A stretch of DNA of 64,000 nt from Cupriavidus metallidurans CH34. Lineage in GTDB: Bacteria > Pseudomonadota > Gammaproteobacteria > Burkholderiales > Burkholderiaceae. Each line of letters starts with the position of its first letter. Position 1 is the first letter of the stretch. The position numbers and the translations under genes are program-made. Below are positions 7,174 to 15,943 of this stretch, in pieces. The notes beneath the pieces were generated by a model. The model had not been told where the DNA came from, did no database searches, and saw nothing but the letters and a program-made list of their open reading frames with translations. Where the stretch lies: NCBI RefSeq assembly GCF_000196015.1, contig NC_007974.2:1922001-1986000 (forward strand). The letters are read 5' to 3'.

Positions 7174-8535
7174 GTGTTTGCAAGTGTCGATCCGGTGATA
7201 CTGGCCCGCATCCAGTTCGCCGCGAATATCACGTTCCATATCCTCTTTCCCACCATCAGCATCTCTCTGGCGTGGGTCCTCCTGTTCTTCAAGCTGCGCT
7301 ACAACAAGACCGGCGACGAAAACTGGATGGACGCCTATCGCGTCTGGGTGAAGATTTTCGCGCTGACATTCGCGCTGGGCGTGGTCAGCGGCATCACGAT
7401 GAGCTTCCAGTTCGGCACCAACTGGCCGGGATACATGGAGACCGTCGGCAATATCGCGGGCCCGCTGCTGGCCTATGAAGTCCTGACCGCGTTCTTCCTG
7501 GAAGCCACCTTCCTGGGCATCATGCTGTTTGGGATGCGCCGCGTCAGCAACCGGATGCACACCATCGCCACGCTGCTGGTGGCAGGTGGCACCACGCTGT
7601 CGGCGTTCTGGATCCTGGCGCTGAACTCGTGGATGCAAACCCCGGCCGGCTTCGAGATGATCGACGGCCGCGCGCATGTGACAAGCTGGATCGAGGTCAT
7701 CTTCAACCCGTCCTTCCCCTACCGTCTGGTCCACATGCTGCTGGCTTCCGGTCTTACCGTTGCCTTCCTGGTGGCCGGTATTTCCGCATACCGCTGGCTG
7801 CGCAACGATCGCAGCCGCGAAGTCCTGCATTCGATGCATACGGGCGTGGTGCTGGCGGCGATCCTGATTCCGCTGCAGATCGTGGCCGGCGACCTGCACG
7901 GCCTGAACACGCTGCATCACCAGCCGGCCAAGATCGCGGCGATGGAAGGCATATGGAAGACCGAGAAGGGCGCGCCGGCTGTGCTGTTCGGCCTGCCCAA
8001 CGCCACGACGCAGTCGAACGATTTCGAGATCGCGATTCCGAAGCTGGCATCGATCTACCTTACCCACAAAGTCGACGGCGAAATCAAGGGCATCGACGCA
8101 TTTGCCGATCGCCACCCGCCCGTGGCCCCGCTGTTCTTCGCGTTCCGCATCATGGTTGGCGTTGGCCTGCTGATGCTGGCGGCCTCGTGGGTCGCTGCGT
8201 GGCAGTTCCGCAAGCGCCGCGCGCCCGCGCCGTGGATGGCGCGGCTGCTGGTGGCGATGACGTTCTCCGGCTGGGTCGCGCTGGTCGCCGGCTGGTACGT
8301 CACCGAGATCGGCCGCCAGCCGTATCTGGTCTACGGCGTACTGACCACGGCGCAGGCCGCCTCCAAGGTGCCCGCGACGATGATCGGCAGCACGCTTGCC
8401 ATGTACCTGACGCTCTATGCCGTACTGATCGTCGCCTATATCTCGGTGGTATTCCACTTGGCGCGCAAGGCCGGCAAGTCAAAGGACGATTCCTCCCAAT
8501 CCGTTATCCCAGGTCAGCTCAGGAGCGCGCAATGA
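7174..8535 (+). CDS. cioA: cytochrome bd-type (cyanide-insensitive) ubiquinol oxidase subunit I
   Basis: 453 residues, starting at GTG with an AAGGAG site overlapping the preceding stop. This is a multi-spanning inner-membrane protein with the CydA heme ligands: His22 in NITFHILFP, the histidine in YRLVHMLLAS and the methionine in FRIMVGVG. The region between transmembrane helices 6 and 7 is short, which marks the CIO (short Q-loop) class rather than E. coli-type CydA. The quinol-site motif reads GRQPY, where many relatives have GRQPW. Together with CioB it oxidises ubiquinol and reduces O2 to water with low sensitivity to cyanide. Its TGA overlaps the cioB ATG (ATGA), indicating translational coupling. 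Confidence 0.95.
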   Translation: MFASVDPVILARIQFAANITFHILFPTISISLAWVLLFFKLRYNKTGDENWMDAYRVWVKIFALTFALGVVSGITMSFQFGTNWPGYMETVGNIAGPLLAYEVLTAFFLEATFLGIMLFGMRRVSNRMHTIATLLVAGGTTLSAFWILALNSWMQTPAGFEMIDGRAHVTSWIEVIFNPSFPYRLVHMLLASGLTVAFLVAGISAYRWLRNDRSREVLHSMHTGVVLAAILIPLQIVAGDLHGLNTLHHQPAKIAAMEGIWKTEKGAPAVLFGLPNATTQSNDFEIAIPKLASIYLTHKVDGEIKGIDAFADRHPPVAPLFFAFRIMVGVGLLMLAASWVAAWQFRKRRAPAPWMARLLVAMTFSGWVALVAGWYVTEIGRQPYLVYGVLTTAQAASKVPATMIGSTLAMYLTLYAVLIVAYISVVFHLARKAGKSKDDSSQSVIPGQLRSAQ

Positions 8536-9569
8536 ACCCGGCCACGATGCACGATCTTTCCCAGCCGGCCGGCTGGATGCCGCTGGTGTTTCTGGCGTTG
8601 ATGGGCTTGTCGATGCTGATCTACGTGATCCTTGACGGCTACGATCTTGGCGTGGGCGTGCTGCTGCGGCGCGCCGACGACGTCGACAAGGACACCATGA
8701 TCGCCTCGATCGGCCCGTTCTGGGACGCCAACGAAACGTGGCTCGTGCTCGGCGTGGGCCTGCTGCTGACCGCGTTTCCGATGGCGCACGGCGTCATCCT
8801 GACGCAGCTGTACCTGCCCGTGGCGCTGATGCTGGCCGGCCTGATCATCCGTGGCGTCGCCTTCGACTTCCGCGTCAAGGCACGGGACCCGCACAAGCCC
8901 TGGTGGAACTTCGCGTTCTATGCGGGCTCGCTGCTGGCCAGCTTCTCGCAGGGTCTGATGCTCGGCCTGTACATCACCGGCTTCCGCTACGACCTTCCCA
9001 ACCTGCTGTTCGCCGTGGCCGTTGGCCTGTGCCTGGTGGCCGGCTACTGCCTGCTGGGCGCAAGCTGGCTGATCATGAAGACCACGGGCAACCTGCAGTT
9101 GCGCGCGATCTACTGGGCGCGCCGCAGCCTGTGGCTCACCGCGATTGGCGTGGCCGCCATCTCGATCGTCACGCCGATGGTCAGCGAGCGCATTTTCGAG
9201 AAGTGGTTCTCCCTGCCGAACATCATCCTGCTGGCGCCGATTCCGCTGCTGACAATGGTGCTGTTCGTGGTCATCGAGCGACTGCTGCGCCGGATGCGTG
9301 ACCTGCACGCGAACGGCAACGACCGCTGGTGCTGGGTGCCGTTCGTGGGCACCGCCGTGATCTTCCTGCTGGCGTTCAACGGCCTGGCCTACAGCCTGTT
9401 CCCGTACCTCGTGGTCGATCGCATCGACATCTGGCAGGCGGCCAGCGCGCCGGAATCGCTGATGGTGATCCTGATCGGCGCGGTGATCGTGCTGCCCACG
9501 ATCCTGGGTTACACGGCCTACGCGTACCGTGTATTCTGGGGCAAGGCCACGGACCTGCGTTACGACTGA
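8532..9569 (+). CDS. cioB: cytochrome bd-type ubiquinol oxidase subunit II
   Basis: 345 residues, starting at the ATG that overlaps the cioA stop by four bases. An upstream in-frame extension exists but would lie wholly inside cioA and is not credible. The family signature LDGYDLGVGVL sits in the first transmembrane helix, followed by IGPFWDANETWLV. About eight to nine hydrophobic helices are visible. CioB pairs with CioA to hold the heme-bearing subunit in the membrane. No small CydX-like subunit gene is apparent directly after it. Confidence 0.95.
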   Translation: MNPATMHDLSQPAGWMPLVFLALMGLSMLIYVILDGYDLGVGVLLRRADDVDKDTMIASIGPFWDANETWLVLGVGLLLTAFPMAHGVILTQLYLPVALMLAGLIIRGVAFDFRVKARDPHKPWWNFAFYAGSLLASFSQGLMLGLYITGFRYDLPNLLFAVAVGLCLVAGYCLLGASWLIMKTTGNLQLRAIYWARRSLWLTAIGVAAISIVTPMVSERIFEKWFSLPNIILLAPIPLLTMVLFVVIERLLRRMRDLHANGNDRWCWVPFVGTAVIFLLAFNGLAYSLFPYLVVDRIDIWQAASAPESLMVILIGAVIVLPTILGYTAYAYRVFWGKATDLRYD

Positions 9570-9618
9570 CCCCATCGAACCCGTGGCTTTCTGGCGTCGA
9601 GGAGGCGCCCATGCCGCA

Positions 9619-10551
9619 ATGCCGCCAGGACTCCCCCGTTCGTCCGCCCCGTCCACACCTTCCGCCGGCCCGCTGCAGCGTCTGCGCAACCAGGCCGGCG
9701 CGCAGGTCCGCGCCCTGACGCGCAGCAACTCCGGGCTGACGCTCGACTACGACAACCCACCCGGAGACCCCGGCCTGTTCGGGCCGGACGCGGTCTGCTG
9801 GCGCGTTCATTCCGATTTCCCGGCGATGCTGGCCGGGGGTGTCAGCGCGCTGCTGCTGCAGGCGCTCCATCCGCTGGCATTGGCGGGCGTCTGGGACCAC
9901 TCCACATTTCGCACCGACATGCAGGGCCGGCTCGGGCGAACGGCGCAGTTCATCGCAGGCACCACGTACGGCAGCCATGCCGACGCCATGGCGCTGATCG
10001 AGCGCGTGCGCCGCATCCATGCCTGCATCAAGGGCACCGCGCCCGATGGCCAGCCCTACGCCGCCGACGACCCGGCGCTGCTGACGTGGGTACACGTGGC
10101 CGAAGTGTCGAGCTTTCTGACGGGATACCTGCGCTATGTCGGGCCGCTCTCCGCAGCCGAGCAGGATCGTTACTTCGAGGAAGAAGCCAGGGTCGCCGCG
10201 CTGCTTGGCGCGCCGGACGTGCCGCGCTCCCGCGCGGAGATCGACGCCTATCTGGAGGCGCAGCGGCCGCTGCTGGTCAATAGCGAGCGCACCCGCGAAG
10301 TCGTTCAACTGGTCATGACGATGCCGGTGGCCAATCCGCTGCTGATACCGGCGGTACGGACCATGGCCGATGCGGGTGTGGCGCTGCTGCCGCCCTGGGC
10401 GCGCCAGATGCTCGGCCTGCACCGGCCATCGCTGCGCCGCTCGCTGGCATTGACCGGCATGCGCGCGCTGGCACCCACGCTGCGCTGGGCGCTTGGCCCA
10501 GGGCTGGCGGCGCGCGCGCGTCGACGCGTGGCTAATCTTCCGAAGAAATGA
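9619..10551 (+). CDS. MpaB/Lcp-type oxygenase domain protein (former DUF2236)
   Basis: 310 residues. The family features are visible: FGPDAVCWRVHSDFPAML, then LLLQALHPLALAGVWDHS, then a helical core with DPALLTWVHVAE. Family members are heme-dependent oxygenases or dehydrogenases, including latex-clearing protein and fungal MpaB. The conserved histidines in QALHPLA and TWVHVAE are candidate heme ligands. The natural substrate is unknown. It follows cioB by 49 bases and may be in the same transcript. The ATG at 9619 is in frame, yet the best ribosome site (GAGGAGG) is spaced for an out-of-frame ATG at 9611. The exact start is therefore uncertain. Confidence 0.8.
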   Translation: MPPGLPRSSAPSTPSAGPLQRLRNQAGAQVRALTRSNSGLTLDYDNPPGDPGLFGPDAVCWRVHSDFPAMLAGGVSALLLQALHPLALAGVWDHSTFRTDMQGRLGRTAQFIAGTTYGSHADAMALIERVRRIHACIKGTAPDGQPYAADDPALLTWVHVAEVSSFLTGYLRYVGPLSAAEQDRYFEEEARVAALLGAPDVPRSRAEIDAYLEAQRPLLVNSERTREVVQLVMTMPVANPLLIPAVRTMADAGVALLPPWARQMLGLHRPSLRRSLALTGMRALAPTLRWALGPGLAARARRRVANLPKK

Positions 10552-10691
10552 TGATTTTCAGTCACTTTTATCGCGGCACCGAAGAAGCCTGCTGAACGAC
10601 CCCAATTCGAATTGACTGATTTTTTGGCTTCTCCTCCGTACTTTAGTCAGTAGAGGCAGGACGCATCATGCTGGCGTAATCCGTCCAGGCG

Positions 10692-13085
10692 ATGCCCATG
10701 TCCTTGTCCTTGTCCAGTCCCGAAGTCTCGGAAGTCCTACCTCAGGCGCAGCAGCAGGAGCAGGATGTCCTGCTGATTCTGCAAAGCGCTCTTGAGTTAC
10801 AGCAAGCCGGCGCTTATGAGGATGCGCGGGCCCTGTACGAGATCATCATCGGCGCCGTGCCAATGCACGCCGATGCCCAATATGGCTACGCGATGCTCAA
10901 GGTGCAGATGGGCGAACCGGCGGACTCGCTGCGTAACTTCGAGGTCGCCCTCGGCCTCAGCCCCGACAACCGGCACTATTGGGTCAACTACATCAGCGCG
11001 CTGTTCCAGAGCGGCCAGGCATCCGCTGCCTGGATCGCACTCGATCTCGCGCAGCAGCGCGGGGTCAAGGGCCCCGACCTCGATTGGCTGATCACGCAAA
11101 TGGCGCGGTCGAATGCGTCGCCGGCGCCGGCTGCTGTGGCAATGCCTGCCACCACACCCAATGGCACCACGCCGGCCGCCACGCCTGGCGCCCCGGATCA
11201 AGCCGTCGGCAACGCATCCGGCACAGCCACCGCGAGCGGCGACAAGCGCAAGGCGCCATCCTCGAAAGTGAACAAGGTCAACGCCTTGATCCAGGACCGG
11301 CAACTTGAGGAAGCGATAGCGTATGCCCGCGGCCTGACGGCCGAGTACCCGTCAGATGGCACGGCATGGGGCGCACTCGGCCTTGCCCTGCATCAGGTAG
11401 GACACTTTCAGGATATCGTCGACGCAGCCAGTCGCTCGGTGGAACTGCAGCCCAACGACCTGGTGATCCGCAGACTGCTTGCCAACGCATTACGCGAAAT
11501 CGGCCGCCTGTCGGAATCCGAAGCACATTGCCGCCACATTCTCTCGACGGCCCCGGACGACGCCAACACACTATGGCACCTCGGGAGCGTACTGCACTGC
11601 CAGAAGCGGTATGACGAAGCGGCCGTCGCTGGCCGGCGTGCTGTCGAACTTGCGCCCAATAACGCGCTGGCCCACCTCAGCTTCGGCATGGTGCAGATCG
11701 ACAGGGGCCAGGTAGCCGAGGCCCTTGGGCATCTGCAAACGGCGATTGAGCTTGACTCGAACAATACCAAGAACAACAGTGCCGTTCTGTTCCGCCTGAC
11801 CCACTGCGATGCCATTGATACGGCAACCCTGACCGAAGCGCATTTCGCCTATGGCAAGCGGAACGCGATCCGGACCAGCCCGAAGCGGCACGCGAACGTC
11901 CCCGACCCCCGTCGAAAGCTCCGGATCGGGCTTGTATCCGGTGATCTCTACAACCATGCTGTCAGTACGTATCTTGGGGCCGTTGTCGAGTATCTGGCGA
12001 AGGACCCGAGTGTCTCGCTGCACTTCTACTACAACTTCACGATCGAAGACGAGGTCACCAGTTTCCTGCAAGCGCACGCGGCATCGTGGACGGTCGTGAC
12101 CAGGATGAACGATGTCGGCTTTGCCGCGACGGTCCGCCGCGATGAGATCGACATCCTGATCGACCTGTCAGGCCATACGAACCACAATCGCTTGCCTGCG
12201 TTCGCTCGGAAACCTGCGCCAATCCAGGTGACATGGCTTGGATATCCGGCGACGACCGGACTCGACGCCATGGACTATTTCCTGGCCGACCGCCACAGCA
12301 CACCACCAGGACTATTTGACGCGCAGTTCAGCGAGAAGATCGTCCTGCTGCCAGCAGTCGCGCCCTATTGCCCGACTGCCGCCTCCCCACCTGTCAACAC
12401 CCTGCCTGCCCTGCACAAGGGTTACATCACCTACGGCAGCTTCAATCGGCTGAACAAGGTAAGCCGGCAGGTCGTCGCGCTCTGGGCAAGAATCCTGCAC
12501 GCAGACCCGAGCGCGCGAATGATCATCGGTGCCATCGAGGGCGATGCAGACCAGCAGACCTGTCTCACCAGGTTTGCCGATGAAGGCATCGACGCCGGGC
12601 GCCTGTCGTTCCGTACCCGGACCGAGACACCGGTGTACCTCCAGCAGCACCATCACGTCGACATCTGCCTTGACACGTTCCCCTACACCGGGGCAACCAC
12701 GACAATCAATGCGCTATGGATGGGCGTACCCACGGTAACCATCGCAGGCAACAGCCCGCTGAGCCGCGGCAGCGCTAGCTGGCTCGGTCAGCTAGGACTC
12801 CATCAGTACATCGCGAACGACGCAGACGACTTCGTCCAACGCGCGCTTGCCCTGTCGAAGGACCTGGATGCGTTGAAGCAGCTACGCGCCACCCTGCGCG
12901 AGCGTTGCATGCACGCGACGTCGATCCAGCCCGCGAACGTCGCGTCCAGCCTGTCCCTTGCGCTACGCGCGATGTGGGAACGCTGGTGCGCGGGCCAGGC
13001 GCCCGATAGCTTCGAAATCGAACCGGTTCAGAACACGGTTGCACCCGCCGCAGCCAGCGAGCACGCGCTCCAGCCCGTCACGTAA
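10692..13085 (+). CDS. TPR-containing SPINDLY/O-GlcNAc-transferase family glycosyltransferase (Glyco_transf_41)
   Basis: 797 residues, probably cytoplasmic. Residues ~25-125 and ~195-365 are tetratricopeptide repeats, separated by an Ala/Pro/Thr-rich linker at ~130-190. The C-terminal half is the OGT catalytic region: IGLVSGDLYNHAV, ILIDLSGHTNHNRL, PIQVTWLGYPATTGLDAMDY, YGSFNRLNKVS and LDTFPYTGATTTINALWMG. Such enzymes transfer a nucleotide-activated sugar to Ser/Thr of a protein recognised by the TPRs. As I recall, the Burkholderia cenocepacia flagellin glycosyltransferase FlmQ is of this kind. It heads a nine-gene operon for a modified sugar, and flagellin (fliC, 17 kb away) is the likeliest acceptor. 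ATGs at 10692 and 10698 are both possible. Confidence 0.85.
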   Translation: MPMSLSLSSPEVSEVLPQAQQQEQDVLLILQSALELQQAGAYEDARALYEIIIGAVPMHADAQYGYAMLKVQMGEPADSLRNFEVALGLSPDNRHYWVNYISALFQSGQASAAWIALDLAQQRGVKGPDLDWLITQMARSNASPAPAAVAMPATTPNGTTPAATPGAPDQAVGNASGTATASGDKRKAPSSKVNKVNALIQDRQLEEAIAYARGLTAEYPSDGTAWGALGLALHQVGHFQDIVDAASRSVELQPNDLVIRRLLANALREIGRLSESEAHCRHILSTAPDDANTLWHLGSVLHCQKRYDEAAVAGRRAVELAPNNALAHLSFGMVQIDRGQVAEALGHLQTAIELDSNNTKNNSAVLFRLTHCDAIDTATLTEAHFAYGKRNAIRTSPKRHANVPDPRRKLRIGLVSGDLYNHAVSTYLGAVVEYLAKDPSVSLHFYYNFTIEDEVTSFLQAHAASWTVVTRMNDVGFAATVRRDEIDILIDLSGHTNHNRLPAFARKPAPIQVTWLGYPATTGLDAMDYFLADRHSTPPGLFDAQFSEKIVLLPAVAPYCPTAASPPVNTLPALHKGYITYGSFNRLNKVSRQVVALWARILHADPSARMIIGAIEGDADQQTCLTRFADEGIDAGRLSFRTRTETPVYLQQHHHVDICLDTFPYTGATTTINALWMGVPTVTIAGNSPLSRGSASWLGQLGLHQYIANDADDFVQRALALSKDLDALKQLRATLRERCMHATSIQPANVASSLSLALRAMWERWCAGQAPDSFEIEPVQNTVAPAAASEHALQPVT

Positions 13086-13097
13086 GGATCAGCGACC

Positions 13098-14243
13098 ATG
13101 ACAGCCAGCCTTCCGTCGGAATCCGTGCGCGCCCTGCTCGAGGACCGCATCTACGTCACCCAGCCACACCTGCCTCCGCTCGACGAGTTCCTGCCCTATC
13201 TGCAGCAGATCTGGAACTCGCGCGTGTTGACCAATGGCGGGCCGTTTCACCAGCAGTTCGAGCGTGAACTGTGCGAGTACCTTGGCGTCCCTTACCTGTC
13301 GCTGTTCGCCAATGGCACGCTCGCGCTCGTGACGGCGCTACAGGCGCTGCGGATCACGGGAGAGGTCATCACGACGCCATACTCCTTTGTGGCGACGGCG
13401 CACTCGCTGCTGTGGAACGGCGTCAAGCCCGTCTTCGTCGACATCGACCCGCATACGATGAATCTCGATCCGGCAAAGATCGAGGCCGCGATCACACCGC
13501 AGACAACGGCGATCATGCCCGTGCATTGCTACGGCCACCCCTGCGATGTCGACGCGATCCAGAAGATCGCGGACAACTACAACCTCAGGGTGATCTACGA
13601 TGCCGCCCATGCCTTCGGCGTCCGTAACGAAAGCGGCAGCATCCTGAAGCACGGCGACCTGTCGATTCTCAGCCTGCACGCCACCAAGGTCTTCAACACG
13701 TTCGAAGGTGGCGCCATCATCTGCCCCGATGCCAAGACAAAGCAGCGCATCGATCATCTGAAGAACTTCGGTTTTGTCGACGAAGTCACCGTCGTCGCTG
13801 CCGGCATCAACGGCAAGATGAGTGAAATCAACGCTGCGTTTGGGCTGCTGCAGTTGCAGCACATCGACGAGGCGCTCGAGCGCCGCAAGGCGATCGATGC
13901 ACGCTATCGCGAACTGTTGCGCAACATCCCCGGCATTCGTTGCCAGGCGGATGCCGGCGAAACCACAGCCAACTACGCGTACTTCCCCATTCACGTCGAA
14001 GCTGACTACCCGATCAGCCGGGATGCCCTGTTTGACAAGTTCCGCGAGCAAGGTATCTTCGCTCGGCGCTACTTCTATCCGCTGATCTCGGATTTCCCGA
14101 TGTATCGCGGCCTGCCGTCCGCCAGCCGCCATAACTTGCCCATTGCATCGGAGGCGGCGCTGAAGGTGCTGTGCCTGCCGATCTATCCGGCGCTCACTGA
14201 AGAGCAAGTTCAGCGCGTCGTGAGCATCATCGCGGAGCATTGA
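13098..14243 (+). CDS. DegT/DnrJ/EryC1/StrS sugar aminotransferase (VioA/FdtB-like)
   Basis: 381 residues, full length for the family. The PLP-binding features are intact: FANGTLALVTAL, YDAAHAFGV with the PLP-ring aspartate, and the Schiff-base lysine (about K197) in LHATKVFNTFEGGAI. The N-terminal VTQPHLPPLDEFLPYLQQIW followed by LTNGGPFHQQFE resembles enzymes that aminate dTDP-4-keto- or 3-keto-6-deoxyhexoses, so viosamine-type sugars are plausible. No dTDP-glucose synthase or dehydratase genes are nearby; they would have to be supplied from elsewhere. It follows the glycosyltransferase by 12 bases. Confidence 0.88.
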   Translation: MTASLPSESVRALLEDRIYVTQPHLPPLDEFLPYLQQIWNSRVLTNGGPFHQQFERELCEYLGVPYLSLFANGTLALVTALQALRITGEVITTPYSFVATAHSLLWNGVKPVFVDIDPHTMNLDPAKIEAAITPQTTAIMPVHCYGHPCDVDAIQKIADNYNLRVIYDAAHAFGVRNESGSILKHGDLSILSLHATKVFNTFEGGAIICPDAKTKQRIDHLKNFGFVDEVTVVAAGINGKMSEINAAFGLLQLQHIDEALERRKAIDARYRELLRNIPGIRCQADAGETTANYAYFPIHVEADYPISRDALFDKFREQGIFARRYFYPLISDFPMYRGLPSASRHNLPIASEAALKVLCLPIYPALTEEQVQRVVSIIAEH

Positions 14244-14245
14244 GC

Positions 14246-14947
14246 ATGCGGCTGGCAATCATGCAGCCCTATCTGTTCCCGTACCTCGGCTACTTCCAGC
14301 TAGCGGCATCGGTGGACCGTTTCGTGGTCTACGACGATGTCACGTTCATCAAGAATGGCTGGATCAACCGGAACCGCATCCTGCTCGCCAGCGCCCCACA
14401 CTACCTGACCGTACCACTGGCGGGAGCCAGCTCGTCGCGCCGGATCGACGAGGTCCGCACACAGCCTCGCGAACGTTGGCTGGGGAAGCTGCTCGAGCAA
14501 CTCCGCCACGCTTATGGGCGCGCGCCGCAATACGTACCGGTCAGCCGGCTGGTCGAGCAGGTGCTCTCCGACAGTACGGATTCGATCGCACGGCTCGCGG
14601 CGAAAAGCGTGATCGACACCTGCGCATACCTCGGCCTGGAGACAACGTTCGTGACGACGTCAACCGGCTACGGCAACGAAGCGCTCAGGAGCGAAGCGCG
14701 TGTTATCGATATCTGCGCTCGCGAACACGCAGGTACCTATGTGAATCTACCTGGCGGCCGCGCACTCTACGATGCTGGCACCTTCGCCGCTGCCAGCATC
14801 GACCTGGAGTTCGTCGATACGGCGCTTCCTGCGTATCCGCAGTTCGGCGCGCCGTTCGTTCCCGGCCTGTCGATCATCGACGTGCTGATGTTCAATCATG
14901 TCGAATCCGTCCACGCAATGCTTTCCCGAGAGGCCATCACCGCATGA
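14246..14947 (+). CDS. WbqC-like family protein
   Basis: 233 residues beginning MRLAIMQPYLFPYLGYFQL, the hallmark of the WbqC family. Further typical stretches are DDVTFIKNGWINRNRIL and YVNLPGGRALYD. WbqC proteins occur in O-antigen and glycan loci, often next to DegT-type aminotransferases. They are thought to act in acylation or amide formation on the amino-sugar, but no mechanism is firmly established to my knowledge. The ATG at 14246 lies two bases after the previous stop. The TTG two codons earlier is less likely. Its stop overlaps the next gene's ATG. Confidence 0.85.
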   Translation: MRLAIMQPYLFPYLGYFQLAASVDRFVVYDDVTFIKNGWINRNRILLASAPHYLTVPLAGASSSRRIDEVRTQPRERWLGKLLEQLRHAYGRAPQYVPVSRLVEQVLSDSTDSIARLAAKSVIDTCAYLGLETTFVTTSTGYGNEALRSEARVIDICAREHAGTYVNLPGGRALYDAGTFAAASIDLEFVDTALPAYPQFGAPFVPGLSIIDVLMFNHVESVHAMLSREAITA

Positions 14948-15918
14948 ACACGGACGCGATAGGCGGCTACCTCGGCCTGGAATTGCCGCAGTACGGTCAG
15001 GAGTGGTATCCGCAAGCACTGCGCTTCCAATCGGCGCGCGCGGCATTCCTGGCTCTACTTCGCACACACGCACCGGCAGCCGTCTGGGTACCCTGGTATC
15101 TGTGCGACAGCATGCTCGAACCACTTCGGAGTGCGGGCTCGATAGTCAAGCGATACGCGCTGCGGCACGACCTCGGTTGCCCCGATATCGCGCTCGCCGA
15201 TGGCGAGTGGCTGCTATACGTCAACTACTTCGGTGTATGCGATCGCCACGTGGACGATGTGCTCGCGCGCTTTCCACACGAACAGGTGATCATCGACAAT
15301 GCCCACGCGTTCTTCTCGGCGGCGCGTGACAACCTGGCGACGATTTACTCACCGCGCAAGTTCGTCGGCGTACCGGATGGCGGATACCTCGCGACACGCG
15401 CATCGGTGGAGCTTCCCGAAGTGACCGACGATGGCTCGGTAGCCCGTAGCAGCCACCTGCTGAAGCGACTAGCGGGTGGCGCCGAATCCGGCTATGCGGA
15501 CTATGCCGCCGCGGAGTGCAGCCTGGAGTGGCAGGAACCGCGCCGTATGTCACCGCTCACGCAGCGCCTGCTCGCAGCGATCGACTATCCGGAAATCCGC
15601 GCGCGGCGTGCGTCCAATTTCTCCTTTCTCCATGAATGCCTGAGCAGGCATAACAGCCTGACGCTTGCAGCGGCTCACGATTGCGCGCCGCTTTGCTACC
15701 CATTCCTGGGCGCGCCGCAGGGCCTGCGCGAAGCATGGCGGTCCCAACGCATATACAGCGCAACCTATTGGCCTGACCTCGAGCAAAGCCAGGACATGCC
15801 AGAGTTCGAGCGGAGCCTGCCGCGCAACACGCTCTTCATTCCCTGCGACCAGCGTCTTTCGCCCGAGCAGTTGGCTCCGCTTGCCCGGCAGGTCCTGGAG
15901 TACCGCGACCGTCAATGA
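14944..15918 (+). CDS. DegT-like PLP-fold protein of the glycan operon
   Basis: 324 residues, starting at an ATG that overlaps the WbqC stop (ATGA). An upstream extension of the frame exists but lies entirely inside the WbqC gene. The fold is recognisable from IIDNAHAFFSA (equivalent to the aspartate-bearing DAAH of DegT enzymes) and SPRKFVGVPDGG (equivalent to the lysine loop), so PLP binding looks intact. The sequence is otherwise divergent and shorter than typical DegT enzymes. With a canonical aminotransferase two genes upstream, it may install a second amino group or act in a non-transaminase role. Function unassigned. Confidence 0.7.
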   Translation: MNTDAIGGYLGLELPQYGQEWYPQALRFQSARAAFLALLRTHAPAAVWVPWYLCDSMLEPLRSAGSIVKRYALRHDLGCPDIALADGEWLLYVNYFGVCDRHVDDVLARFPHEQVIIDNAHAFFSAARDNLATIYSPRKFVGVPDGGYLATRASVELPEVTDDGSVARSSHLLKRLAGGAESGYADYAAAECSLEWQEPRRMSPLTQRLLAAIDYPEIRARRASNFSFLHECLSRHNSLTLAAAHDCAPLCYPFLGAPQGLREAWRSQRIYSATYWPDLEQSQDMPEFERSLPRNTLFIPCDQRLSPEQLAPLARQVLEYRDRQ

Positions 15919-15943
15919 TGGTCCCGAATTGACAAACATATTC

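Noticed and set aside
6682-8457. 591-codon minus-strand frame opposite the GbsR gene and cioA
   Set aside because: Arg/His/Gln-rich shadow frame; the plus-strand genes are unmistakable.
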